Source: Akkermansia muciniphila
GTDB taxonomy: Bacteria > Verrucomicrobiota > Verrucomicrobiia > Verrucomicrobiales > Akkermansiaceae
Length of the DNA: 63,039 nt
NCBI GenBank assembly: GCA_945901795.1
Contig: CAMDLP010000013.1
Span: 1 to 63,039, forward strand
Reading direction: 5' to 3'
A model generated the notes under the pieces. That model ran no database searches and was not told the DNA's origin. It worked only from the letters and a program-made list of their open reading frames with translations. Positions 15,546-23,975 of the stretch are shown piece by piece (position 1 is the first letter of the stretch; each line of letters opens with the position of its first letter). A program made the translations under genes and the position numbers.

Positions 15546-16529
15546 ATGGAGCTCCTCCAATCCCTTTCCAACAGTCTGCTATCACCGATGGTCCTCGCGT
15601 TCGCGCTCGGGCTCTTCGCCACCCTCGTCAAGAGCGACCTCCGCTTCCCGGACGAGCTCTACATTGCGCTGACCATCTATCTGTTGTTCGCCATCGGCCT
15701 GAAGGGCGGTATGAAGCTCGATGGCATGAGCCTCGCGGTGGTCGGCGGGCCGCTGCTCGCCGCCATCGCTCTCAGCGCGGTGATCCCGGTCTGGTCCTTC
15801 TTCCTGCTCAAAGGCGTGGTCCGGTTGGATGCCGCCAACGCCGGTGCCATCGCCGCCCATTACGGCTCGGTCTCGGCAGTCACTTTCAGCGCCGTGCTCG
15901 CCTTTCTTGAGATCGGCAAGGTCCCCGTCGAAGGCTACGTTCCCGCCCTGCTCGCCGTGATGGAGGCCCCCGCCATCATCGTCGCCATCTTCCTCGCCAT
16001 GAAAATGAGCGGCAAGGACAAGGCGTCAAAACCCGGAGACATGAAAAAGCTCCTTCACGATTTGCTCACCGGCAAGGGCATCCTGCTCCTGCTAGGCGGA
16101 CTCGCCATCGGACTGCTTTGCGGGAAAAAAGGCTTCGAACAGGTCGCGCCGCTCTTCGACGCCCCGTTCAAAGGCGTGCTCACCCTGTTCCTGCTGGAAG
16201 TCGGGCTGGTCACCGGCCGCCGCCTTCGCGACTTGAAATCCGCCGGCTGGCGGCTCGTCGCCTTCGCGCTGGTCATGCCGGTCCTCCATGGATTGTTAGG
16301 AGCCGTGGTCGGCAAGTGGTGCGGCCTCAGTCTCGGCGGCACCACGGTTCTCGCCACCCTCGCGGCCAGCGCCTCCTACATCGCCGCGCCCGCCGCGGTG
16401 CGCATCGCGCTGCCGCAGGCGAGTCCCGCGCTCTACCTCACCTCCTCGCTTGCGATCACCTTCCCCTTCAACATCGTGCTCGGCATCCCGCTCTATCACG
16501 CCTTCGCCAAATTCCTCTTCAACGCCTGA
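15546..16529 (+). CDS. sbtA: Sodium-dependent bicarbonate transporter SbtA
   Basis: This 327-residue, highly hydrophobic protein has about ten membrane helices in two inverted halves, typical of the SbtA family (PF05982). Typical segments include SPMVLAFALGLFATLVKSDLRFPDELYIALTIYLLFAIGLKGG with a later HYGSVSAVTF and LAASASYIAAPAAVR. In cyanobacteria SbtA imports HCO3- with Na+ for the carbon-concentrating mechanism. Here the PII-like sbtB follows three nt downstream, so the regulated pair is intact. Outside autotrophs it probably supplies bicarbonate for carboxylases. Confidence 0.9.
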   Translation: MELLQSLSNSLLSPMVLAFALGLFATLVKSDLRFPDELYIALTIYLLFAIGLKGGMKLDGMSLAVVGGPLLAAIALSAVIPVWSFFLLKGVVRLDAANAGAIAAHYGSVSAVTFSAVLAFLEIGKVPVEGYVPALLAVMEAPAIIVAIFLAMKMSGKDKASKPGDMKKLLHDLLTGKGILLLLGGLAIGLLCGKKGFEQVAPLFDAPFKGVLTLFLLEVGLVTGRRLRDLKSAGWRLVAFALVMPVLHGLLGAVVGKWCGLSLGGTTVLATLAASASYIAAPAAVRIALPQASPALYLTSSLAITFPFNIVLGIPLYHAFAKFLFNA

Positions 16530-16532
16530 CCC

Positions 16533-16847
16533 ATGAAAACCACCAACCTGATCCTGCTCACCATCATCGCCGAGGACGAACTGGAAAGCCGCCTCATCGA
16601 AGACCTGAAAAAGCTCGGCGTCCGCGGCTATACGATCTGCACCGTCCGCGGCGAGGGCCACCACGGCCTGCGGGCCAGCCAGTGGGAGGGCGAGAACATC
16701 AAGCTCGAAGCCATCGTTGACAGCGACCTGGCCGATCGCATCGGCGAGCACGTCGCCAACGCCTACTTCCCGCACTTCGCGACGATTCTCTATCTCCTCC
16801 CCGTGCAGGTGCTACGCGAGGAGAAATTCACCCGGCCTCTTCCCTAA
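16533..16847 (+). CDS. sbtB: PII-like regulator SbtB
   Basis: This 104-residue ferredoxin-like protein reads LILLTIIAEDELESRLIEDLKKLGVRGYTICTVRGEGHHG, with the short T-loop region and WEGENIKLEAIV that mark SbtB and related PII-like proteins. SbtB trimers bind adenine nucleotides, including cyclic AMP, and inhibit SbtA. The C-terminal CGPxGC redox loop known from some cyanobacterial SbtB is absent. It is encoded immediately after sbtA. Confidence 0.88.
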   Translation: MKTTNLILLTIIAEDELESRLIEDLKKLGVRGYTICTVRGEGHHGLRASQWEGENIKLEAIVDSDLADRIGEHVANAYFPHFATILYLLPVQVLREEKFTRPLP

Positions 16848-16927
16848 AGTGTTCCGACTGTCTAAGCCGAGCCAATGAACACATTATTGGCGCTGGCAAA
16901 GCGGCGGCGGGTCGCTAGCTTTGCCGG

Positions 16928-17290
16928 GTGTTTCAAATCGTTTTCAATGAAATCAGCGCCGCCGAGCTTTCCGCCCTCGGCACTCTCGAACAGCTTGAAT
17001 TGCTGGAGGAATTCAAGGTCGGCAAGGAGGATTTGAGCAATCTGAGCGGCGAGCGCTTCGGCAGGATCGATCGCGACGGGGTGGTCCTCTATCGCTTCCG
17101 GGCCAAGGATTACCGGTTCTATTTCGAGGTGAAGGAAGGCGCGGTGGTCGTCCACCGGGTGCTGCACAAGGGGACGTTTTCGGATTTCATGTTCCGCTCG
17201 AAGCTGCCGCTCGCCGAGGATGAGGCGCTGGCGAACTCGAAGCATTTCTGGAAATTGATCGACGAGGGCCGCAACGCCCGCCGCTTGTAA
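16928..17290 (+). CDS. RelE-like cytotoxic translational repressor, solitary
   Basis: This 120-residue protein opens with GTG (reading VFQIVFNEISAAELSALGTL) and has LEEFKVGKEDL, FGRIDRDGVVLYRFRAKDYRFYF and VVVHRVLHKGTFSDFMFRS. The strand-rich core fits the RelE/ParE fold. No antitoxin-like gene is adjacent on either side: sbtB lies upstream and a TPR membrane protein downstream. It may have lost toxicity or serve a housekeeping role; assignment is tentative. Confidence 0.6.
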   Translation: MFQIVFNEISAAELSALGTLEQLELLEEFKVGKEDLSNLSGERFGRIDRDGVVLYRFRAKDYRFYFEVKEGAVVVHRVLHKGTFSDFMFRSKLPLAEDEALANSKHFWKLIDEGRNARRL

Positions 17291-17342
17291 GTTGCATTAG
17301 AATTTGCTTCCAGTCCCCGGCCGCGATGGGGCACGCTGCGGA

Positions 17343-18173
17343 ATGACGAAATGGATCATGTATGGATTGCTGACGGTGCTCGTGGCGGGAAGCTGGATGA
17401 TGTATTCGAATACCGGCCGGGAAATGGCGACCCTCGAACAGCAGATCGAGATGCAGGAAGACAACGGCGACCCGGATACCAAGGTCCCGGAAATGAAAAC
17501 AAAACTCCAGTCGATGGAGGGTGAGAAAACCTTCAACGGCATCCTGCTCACCTTCTTGAGCGCCGGTCTGGTCGGCATTTTCGTGGTGATCCACCTGTTG
17601 CCGTTCTTCGCCCAGCGGGTCACCCACGCGGTTTACGACAGCGGGGAAATGGTCCAGCATGACGTCATGCGCGAAGCCCGCTCGCTGATGGCGCAGGGCG
17701 ATTACGAAGGCGCGATCGAGGCCTTCAAGCTGGCGGCCGCCGCGGATCCGCTGAACCGCCTGCCATGGGTGGAAATCGTCAAAATCCAGAGGAACAACCT
17801 CGGCGACGCGGCGGCGGCGATCCTAACCATCCGTCACGCGTTGGAGAGCCAGGAATGGGAGCTCAACGACGCGGCCTATTTCCTTTTCCGTCTGGCGGAA
17901 CTTTACGATGAGTTCGAGGGCGACCGCGCGACCGCCGTGTCGATTTTGAACCAAGTGGTCGAGCAATTTCCCGGCACCCGCCACACGGCGAACGCCACCC
18001 ACAAACTGCACGAATGGGCCGTGGCCGACGCGGCTGCGGCTGCGGCGGGTAAAGAGGGTGGAGCAACCGAGAACCCGGCCAGTCATGCGCAAACCATCGC
18101 TGATGAGGAGGCCGAGTATTTCGCACGGATCCAGCAGGCCGCTGACAAAGGGGATTCCCAGCCGCCGGCGTAG
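17343..18173 (+). CDS. TPR-containing membrane protein
   Basis: This 276-residue protein has an N-terminal helix (IMYGLLTVLVAGSWMMY), a short coiled stretch, and a second helix (GILLTFLSAGLVGIFVVIHLLPFF). After it come about 200 residues with TPR-like pairs such as ARSLMAQGDYEGAIEAFKLAAAADPLNRLPWVEIVKI. It ends in an Ala-rich acidic tail. ATG 17343 begins MTKWIM. It probably anchors a protein-interaction platform at the membrane; no enzymatic motif is present. Confidence 0.8.
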   Translation: MTKWIMYGLLTVLVAGSWMMYSNTGREMATLEQQIEMQEDNGDPDTKVPEMKTKLQSMEGEKTFNGILLTFLSAGLVGIFVVIHLLPFFAQRVTHAVYDSGEMVQHDVMREARSLMAQGDYEGAIEAFKLAAAADPLNRLPWVEIVKIQRNNLGDAAAAILTIRHALESQEWELNDAAYFLFRLAELYDEFEGDRATAVSILNQVVEQFPGTRHTANATHKLHEWAVADAAAAAAGKEGGATENPASHAQTIADEEAEYFARIQQAADKGDSQPPA

Positions 18174-18217
18174 TCGCGCGGAGTTGAAGCCGCAGCGTGT
18201 CCCACCGATCTGCCGCC

Positions 18218-20485
18218 ATGCGGAATCCCGAACGCGGCAGAGGTGGTAGGGTCGGGGCGTTTTGCGGCCGGCATCCGCTGTTCGTGGCGGCGCTCGTCGC
18301 CGCTGGCTGCGTCTTGTTAGCCGGGCGGGGTCTTCCGGCGGCCCTCGTTGCAGGCGCGGCGCTGGGTCTGGCAGGTGGTGGGTTGAGGAGCTGGCGGACG
18401 GGGGTGGCATGGCTGTTTTGTGGCTCGCTGGCGGTCGGGGTTTTCACCTGGCGGACCGGGGCGAGGAACTCCGACGAGCGCAAGCTGTTGGAATTTGGCG
18501 GTGGTGAAATGCAGGGCCGCCTGCTCAAGGATGGCAGGGGCAGTGAGAATTTCTGGTCGGCCCCGGCGGTCTTGCTAACGGGCCCGCAGGCCGGGGCCAA
18601 GGTCTGGTGGGAGGGCAGGGGAGAGCTGCCGGTCGCCGGCTCGCGGGTGAGGTCGCGCGGGAATTTCGGCCCGCTGCCGGAGCGCCGGAATCCGGGCGAG
18701 TTCGATCAGGCGGTTTGGCTGCGAGGGCAGGGGGTAGCGGCGGTTTTTCATGCCGGCTGGGTGCGCGGCGAGGTCGTGACTCACGGTTGGGCGGCGCGTG
18801 GAGCCGCGTTGCGGCGGGGCTTTCGCGCGGCGGTGACGGACGGCTTGGCGGAGGATTCGCAGGAAGCCGTGGTCATCCGCGCGGTGGTCATCGGCGAGCA
18901 ACCGCCGGACGCGGACGAGTTGGTGGCGGCATTTCGCAACAGCGGGACTTTGCACGCGTTCTCGGTGAGCGGGCTGCACGTGGCGATGGTCGGGAGCATC
19001 GGTTGGCTGCTGTTGCGGCTGGCGGGGGTGCCCCGGCGCTGGGCGGTGCCGGCCTTGCTGCCGCTCATTTTCGGCTACTCCTGGCTCACCGGCAATAGCC
19101 CGCCGGCGATGCGCTCGGCGTGGATGGCGGCGGTGTTTCTCGGAGCCTTCGTCTGCCGCAGGCGACCGGATTTATTGAACGCGCTCGGCGCGGTTTTGTT
19201 AGCGGCGATGCTGTGGGACGGGCGGCTGTTATTCCAGCCGGGCGTGCAGCTTTCCTACGGCGTGGTGGCCGTCATCGCGGTCGGCGCGGGGTGGGGGACA
19301 CGGCTGTTTTCATGGATTGCGAAACCGGAGCTCTATCTGCCGCTGGCGATGATGACACGGCGGCAAAAGGCCTGGCTCGGGTTCCGCAGAAACATCGCGC
19401 AATCGCTCGGCGTCTCGCTGGTGGCGGGGATCGGCTCGACGCCGCTCACCGCGTTTCACTTCGGGCTGGTGACTCCGGTTTCGGTTTTCGCCGGGGTGAT
19501 TCTGGTGCCGCTGGTTTTCGTTCTGCTCAGCGCGGCGCTGCTCGCGGGGGCGTTGCACCCGGTGGTTCCGTTAGCAGCCAGACTGGTGAACCGGGCGAAC
19601 GGCTATGTGGCGAAACTCTGCGTCCTGACGGCGGAAGGATTTTCAGCGGTCCCCGGCGGTCACTTCCAACTGGCGCAGGAAAGCCAGCCGTTCCTGCTCG
19701 TTTACGACCTCGAGCACGGAGCCGGCGCGGCGTGTTTTTCCGGCGGCGGGAGCGGCGCGGTGCTGCTGGATTGTGCGGACCGCTACAGTTTCAAACGGCG
19801 GGTTGCGCCTTCGTTGCGGCGGCTCGGCGTCATGCCGGATTCAGTGATTCTGAGCCACCCGGATGGCGGTCACCTTGGCGGAGGCGCGGAGGTCTGGGGG
19901 ACTTTGCCGGTCCGGCAGGTCCTTCTGCCGGTTGCGCAGTCGCGCAGCCCGGCGTTCCGCGCATGGGCCTCGGACGCGCCTCTCGCGGGAGTCAAAACGC
20001 TCCACGCCGCGGATCTTCGCGATCTAACGATGCCGGACGGCGCGCGGTTGGAAATCCTCCACGCCCCCGATCCGTTCGCACAAAACGTCCCCGCCGACGA
20101 CCGCGTCGCGATTTACCGCCTCCACTGGCGGGGTTGGAAACTGATCTTCACCAGCGATGCAGGGATGCTCACCGAGTCGGCGTTGCTGGACGCCCGCGCG
20201 GACGTCTCGGCCGACGTCATCATCGCCGGCCGCCACCGCAGCGACGCGTCTCTCGGCGATGTGTTTCTCGACGCGGTGAACCCGCAGGCCATCGTCGCCT
20301 CGCATTCCGCCTTCCCGGTCTCCGAGCAGTTGAATCCGCAGACCGTGAAATACTGGCGTTCCCGCGGGATTCAGGTCATCCACCAAGGCGAATCCGGTGG
20401 CGTCACCGTGCGGGTGGACGCGGCGGGAAATCTCCGCCTGGAAGGCTTCGCGGATCAATCCGTGATGATCCTCAAGCCGCGTTGA
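18218..20485 (+). CDS. comEC: ComEC/Rec2-type DNA uptake channel protein
   Basis: This 755-residue protein has N-terminal membrane helices, an OB-like periplasmic region, the competence domain with AFSVSGLHVAMVGSIGWLLLRL and GYSWLTGNSPPAMRSAWMAA, several further helices, and a C-terminal metallo-beta-lactamase-like domain with ILSHPDGGHLGGG and ITSDAGML-like FTSDAGMLTES. ComEC moves single-stranded DNA across the inner membrane. The usual HxHxDH metal motif reads HPDGGH, so nuclease activity may be altered. ATG 18218 is preferred over GTG 18197. The 3' end overlaps trmB by 14 nt, convergent. Confidence 0.88.
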   Translation: MRNPERGRGGRVGAFCGRHPLFVAALVAAGCVLLAGRGLPAALVAGAALGLAGGGLRSWRTGVAWLFCGSLAVGVFTWRTGARNSDERKLLEFGGGEMQGRLLKDGRGSENFWSAPAVLLTGPQAGAKVWWEGRGELPVAGSRVRSRGNFGPLPERRNPGEFDQAVWLRGQGVAAVFHAGWVRGEVVTHGWAARGAALRRGFRAAVTDGLAEDSQEAVVIRAVVIGEQPPDADELVAAFRNSGTLHAFSVSGLHVAMVGSIGWLLLRLAGVPRRWAVPALLPLIFGYSWLTGNSPPAMRSAWMAAVFLGAFVCRRRPDLLNALGAVLLAAMLWDGRLLFQPGVQLSYGVVAVIAVGAGWGTRLFSWIAKPELYLPLAMMTRRQKAWLGFRRNIAQSLGVSLVAGIGSTPLTAFHFGLVTPVSVFAGVILVPLVFVLLSAALLAGALHPVVPLAARLVNRANGYVAKLCVLTAEGFSAVPGGHFQLAQESQPFLLVYDLEHGAGAACFSGGGSGAVLLDCADRYSFKRRVAPSLRRLGVMPDSVILSHPDGGHLGGGAEVWGTLPVRQVLLPVAQSRSPAFRAWASDAPLAGVKTLHAADLRDLTMPDGARLEILHAPDPFAQNVPADDRVAIYRLHWRGWKLIFTSDAGMLTESALLDARADVSADVIIAGRHRSDASLGDVFLDAVNPQAIVASHSAFPVSEQLNPQTVKYWRSRGIQVIHQGESGGVTVRVDAAGNLRLEGFADQSVMILKPR

Positions 20486-21110
20486 GCGGCTTCCGGCAGC
20501 GCAGCCGGAACATCGATTTCCCCTCGGCCTCCCATTGCTGTTGGAAATCGGTCTTCGGATAGAAAAAGGATTCCTCCGTCCATTCCTCGATTTCAAATTT
20601 CCCGAACTCCGCCACCATTTCCACCGCCCACTGGAAATATTCCTCGTGGTCGGTCATGAAAAGAAACTCGCCGCCCGGCACCAACGCCCGCCGCACCGCT
20701 GCCAAAAATTCCATCTGCACCAACCGCCGCCGGTGATGCCTCACCTTCGGCCACGGATCGGGGCAGAGCAGGTGCAGCCGCGAGACCTGCGCCTCCGGCA
20801 GCAGCCACTCGACCACGTAGCGGCTGTCCAACCGCAGCACCCGCGTGTTTTCCAAACCCCGCCGCGTGAGCTTCTTGCAAACCTTCCGCACCCGCCCGAG
20901 CAAGCGCTCGACCCCCAAGAAATCCCGCTCGGGGAACTCCCGCGCCATCTCCATCAAAAACGAGCCGTCGCCGCAGCCTAGATCGATTTCCAGCGGCCGC
21001 TCACCCCGGCAAATCTCCGCCCGCTCCAGCTTCCGGAAATAATCCCCCGGCACGAATTCCCCCGCCAGCGCCGGGCGCGGAAGGACATTGAAAGGCTGCG
21101 TCGCAATCAC
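20472..21110 (-). CDS. trmB: tRNA (guanine-N7-)-methyltransferase
   Basis: This protein is TrmB, which methylates G46 of tRNA with SAM. Motifs are LEIDLGCGDGSFLMEMA (SAM binding), DFLGVERL, LLCPDPWPKVRHHRRRLVQ and LFMTDHEEYFQWA. The open frame extends to a TTG at 21143, but that stretch is a CCAAAAT heptamer repeat, so GTG 21110 is a more sensible start (reading VIATQPFNV). It is convergent with comEC. Confidence 0.9.
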   Translation of the reverse strand: MIATQPFNVLPRPALAGEFVPGDYFRKLERAEICRGERPLEIDLGCGDGSFLMEMAREFPERDFLGVERLLGRVRKVCKKLTRRGLENTRVLRLDSRYVVEWLLPEAQVSRLHLLCPDPWPKVRHHRRRLVQMEFLAAVRRALVPGGEFLFMTDHEEYFQWAVEMVAEFGKFEIEEWTEESFFYPKTDFQQQWEAEGKSMFRLRCRKPLNAA

Positions 21111-21123
21111 CGCCGCATTTACC

Positions 21124-21157
21124 GTCTCAAATCCAAAATCCAAAATCTAAAATCCAA
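21124..21157. repeat. Heptamer run CCAAAAT upstream of trmB
   Basis: Four imperfect heptamers of the type CCAAAAT/CTAAAAT lie just upstream of the trmB start. They are the reverse-complement style of the GATTTTT/GATTTTG heptamers in the TA islands and at 61200-61225. Confidence 0.7.
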
Positions 21158-21273
21158 AATTCCCATCCCCCCATTCCGCTTGACGCTCATTCCCCGCTCC
21201 TTCTAGCTAGCGCCCACGTGACCCATCCCGTCGGACCGGCACTCGTCATTCAAACTCCAAACCTTCTCTCACT

Positions 21274-21735
21274 GTGGAACTCCAGGAAATCCGCCGCATC
21301 GTCGAACTCATGAATGAGCACGGGCTCACCCACTTCGACCTCACCAAAAAGGACTTTCACCTCAAGCTCAAAAAAGGCGCGGACCTTGATGACCTCCGCG
21401 GCCTGCTTGCCGCCCTCCCTGCCGCGCAAGCCCCGGCCTACGCGCCCGCCGCCGCCGCGCTCCCTGCCCCCGGTGCCGCCCCGGCCGCTCCCGTCGCCGA
21501 TGGCGCGGAAATCACCTCGCCCATGGTCGGCACTTTCTATCTCAAACCTGCTCCCGACGCCCCGAACTTCGTCGATGTCGGCAGCGTCGTTTCCATCGGT
21601 CAGACGCTTTGCATCATCGAAGCCATGAAGGTCATGAACGAGATCAAGGCCGAGCGCGCCGGCATCATCTGCGTCTCCGTCGCCGAGGACGGCAATCCCG
21701 TCCAATACGGCGACGTCTTGTTCCGCATCAAATAA
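21274..21735 (+). CDS. accB: Biotin carboxyl carrier protein of acetyl-CoA carboxylase
   Basis: This 153-residue protein opens with GTG. It has the AccB N-terminal helix (IRRIVELMNEHGLTHFDL), an Ala/Pro-rich linker of about 40 residues, and a biotinyl domain with SPMVGTFYLKPAPD and the biotin lysine in EAMKVMNEIKA. It carries CO2 between the biotin carboxylase and the carboxyltransferase for malonyl-CoA synthesis. accC follows 50 nt downstream. Bicarbonate from SbtA would be its substrate, an inference from proximity only. Confidence 0.95.
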   Translation: MELQEIRRIVELMNEHGLTHFDLTKKDFHLKLKKGADLDDLRGLLAALPAAQAPAYAPAAAALPAPGAAPAAPVADGAEITSPMVGTFYLKPAPDAPNFVDVGSVVSIGQTLCIIEAMKVMNEIKAERAGIICVSVAEDGNPVQYGDVLFRIK

Positions 21736-21785
21736 GTCGTCTTCTCTGATCACTGCTCACTGATCACTTCTTCACTTCTCCAACC

Positions 21786-23138
21786 ATGTTCAAGCGTGTC
21801 CTAGTCGCCAACCGCGGTGAAATCGCCCTCCGCATCATCCGCGCCTGCCGCGAGCTTGATATCGAATCCGTCGCCGTTTACTCCGAGGCCGACGTGGATT
21901 CCATGCACGTCCAGCTCGCCGACGAAGCCGTCTGCATCGGCCCGGCCTCCAGCAAGGAATCCTATCTCAAGATCGACCGCATCATCGCCGCCGCCGAGAT
22001 CACCGGCGCGGACGCCATCCACCCGGGCTACGGGTTTCTATCGGAAAACGCCCGCTTCGCGGAGATTTGCGCCAGCTCCGGCCTCACCTTCATCGGGCCT
22101 TCCCATCAGGTGATTTCCATGATGGGCGACAAGGCCACCGCCCGCGCCACCGCCATCGCTAACGGCGTTCCCATCACTCCCGGCTCAGACATCATGGCGG
22201 ATGCCGAAACCGCGCTCATCGAGGCGAAAAAGATCGGTCTCCCCGTCATGATCAAAGCCACCGCCGGCGGTGGTGGCCGCGGCATGCGCCCTTGTTTCAA
22301 AGAGGAGGAATTCATCAGTCTCTTCCAAGCCGCGTCTAACGAGGCCGTCGCCTGCTTCGGTAACGGCGCCTGTTATCTCGAAAAGCTCGTTCTCAATCCG
22401 CACCACGTCGAGTTCCAGGTCATCGGCGATTCGCACGGAAATTTCATCCACCTCGGCGAGCGCGACTGCTCGATGCAGCGCCGCAACCAGAAGATCATCG
22501 AGGAGTGCCCGTCGCCGCTGCTCACCCCGGAGCTCCGCGCGCGGATGGGCGAGGCCTCTGTGAATCTGATCAAGAACATCAACTATCAGAACGCCGGGAC
22601 CATCGAATACCTCGTCGATGAGAAGGCCGAGAATTTCTATTTCATGGAGATGAACACCCGGATCCAGGTCGAGCATCCGGTCACCGAGGAAGTCATGGGC
22701 TGCGAGCTCATCAAGGAGCAAATCCGCGTCGCCGCCGGCGAATCGCTCTCTCGCCACGTCCTCGATGCGACCCCGCGCGGCCACTCGATCGAGTGCCGCA
22801 TCAACGCCGAGGACCCCTTCAACAACTTCACCCCCAGCCCCGGCACCATCGACCTCTGGTACGCCCCCGGCGGAAAAGGCGTCCGCGTCGATACCCACGT
22901 CTATTCCGGCTACACCGTCCCGCCGCATTACGACTCGATGATCGCCAAGCTCATTGTCACCGGAGCCACCCGCGAAATCGCCATCGCCCGCATGAAACGC
23001 GCCCTCGGCGAGTTCATGATCCGCGGCATCAAGACCACCATCCCCTTCCAGCAGGAAATCATCGCCCACCCGGATTTCGCGGCGGGCACTTATGATATTG
23101 GCTGGGTCGCGAGATATCTGGAAGAGCGCGTGAAGTGA
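21786..23138 (+). CDS. accC: Biotin carboxylase
   Basis: This 450-residue ATP-grasp enzyme has the N-terminal FKRVLVANRGEIALRIIRAC, ATP-binding VMIKATAGGGGRGMR, FQVIGDSHGNFIHLGERDCS, and the catalytic EMNTRIQVEHPVTE. It carboxylates the biotin of AccB using bicarbonate and ATP. Length and motifs are complete. It forms an operon with accB. The carboxyltransferase genes accA and accD are not in the window. Confidence 0.97.
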   Translation: MFKRVLVANRGEIALRIIRACRELDIESVAVYSEADVDSMHVQLADEAVCIGPASSKESYLKIDRIIAAAEITGADAIHPGYGFLSENARFAEICASSGLTFIGPSHQVISMMGDKATARATAIANGVPITPGSDIMADAETALIEAKKIGLPVMIKATAGGGGRGMRPCFKEEEFISLFQAASNEAVACFGNGACYLEKLVLNPHHVEFQVIGDSHGNFIHLGERDCSMQRRNQKIIEECPSPLLTPELRARMGEASVNLIKNINYQNAGTIEYLVDEKAENFYFMEMNTRIQVEHPVTEEVMGCELIKEQIRVAAGESLSRHVLDATPRGHSIECRINAEDPFNNFTPSPGTIDLWYAPGGKGVRVDTHVYSGYTVPPHYDSMIAKLIVTGATREIAIARMKRALGEFMIRGIKTTIPFQQEIIAHPDFAAGTYDIGWVARYLEERVK

Positions 23139-23171
23139 GCGAAAATAGGTCCTATGCGACCTATAAGACCT

Positions 23172-23837
23172 ATGAATGACCCTCGCCTCTACGCCATCCT
23201 CGACCTCGGCTACGTCCCCGAGGCCCGCGCCGAGGAAGTCACCGCCGCCCTCCTATCCGGCGGAGCCCACCTCCTCCAACTCCGCGCCAAAGGCCACGAC
23301 CTCGTCACCATCCGCCGAGTCGCCGAAAAACTTCTCCCGCTTTGCCGCGCCGCCGGAGTCCCCTTCATCCTCAACGACCATCCCGCCCTCGCCGCGCAAA
23401 TCGGTGCCGACGGCGTCCACCTCGGCCAAGACGACGGATCGCTCGCCGAAGCTCTTGAGAAGGGAAAGGAGGGTAGGCGTCTCGCCTGCCATCTCTATTC
23501 CCCCACTTCCACCCCCCTCCCATTCCTCTTCGGCCGCTCTACCCATTCCCTCGCCCAAGCCCGCGCCGCCCTCGCCGAAGGCTTCGACTACATCGGCTTC
23601 GGCCCGCTTTTCCCCACTCCCACCAAAGCCGGCCGCCCCGCCATCGGCCTTCATGAAATCGCCGCCATGGAGCGCGAAGTCGGCTCGCAAATCCCCGCCT
23701 TCTGCATCGGCGGCATCACCCGCCAAACCCTCCCGCAAGTCCTCGCCGCCGGTGCCCGCCGCGTCGTCATCGTCTCCGCCCTCCTCCAAGCCCCCGACGT
23801 CCAAGCCGCCACCCGCGCGCTGCGAGAAGTGATATAG
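23172..23837 (+). CDS. thiE: Thiamine-phosphate synthase-like protein with insertion
   Basis: This 221-residue TIM-barrel protein reads LYAILDLG, GGAHLLQLRAKG, FILNDHPALAAQIGADGVHLGQDDGSLAEA, GRSTHSLAQARAAL, DYIGFGPLFPTPTKAG and FCIGGI, all ThiE landmarks. ThiE joins the thiazole and pyrimidine halves of thiamine. Between SLAEA and GRSTHS about 20 extra residues are inserted, encoded by a segment containing the hairpin AGGCGTCTCGCCT. The frame stays open. ATG 23172 is preferred to ATG 23154, which lies in a CCTAT-rich repeat. Confidence 0.85.
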   Translation: MNDPRLYAILDLGYVPEARAEEVTAALLSGGAHLLQLRAKGHDLVTIRRVAEKLLPLCRAAGVPFILNDHPALAAQIGADGVHLGQDDGSLAEALEKGKEGRRLACHLYSPTSTPLPFLFGRSTHSLAQARAALAEGFDYIGFGPLFPTPTKAGRPAIGLHEIAAMEREVGSQIPAFCIGGITRQTLPQVLAAGARRVVIVSALLQAPDVQAATRALREVI

Positions 23838-23975
23838 GCATTCCTGTCTGTGCATTCATTCATCAATCTCTTCCATCCCTTCTCTCATCTGCGGTTGAAT
23901 GAATCCAAATCCAACCTCCTCCCACGATAAACGGTTTTCCTCCCGCAATTCCCACCCATCATCCACCACCTCACC

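Noticed and set aside
19120..20562. A 480-residue frame overlapping comEC in another phase
   Set aside because: Arg/Gly/Ala-rich shadow of comEC; the comEC frame has helices and conserved motifs.
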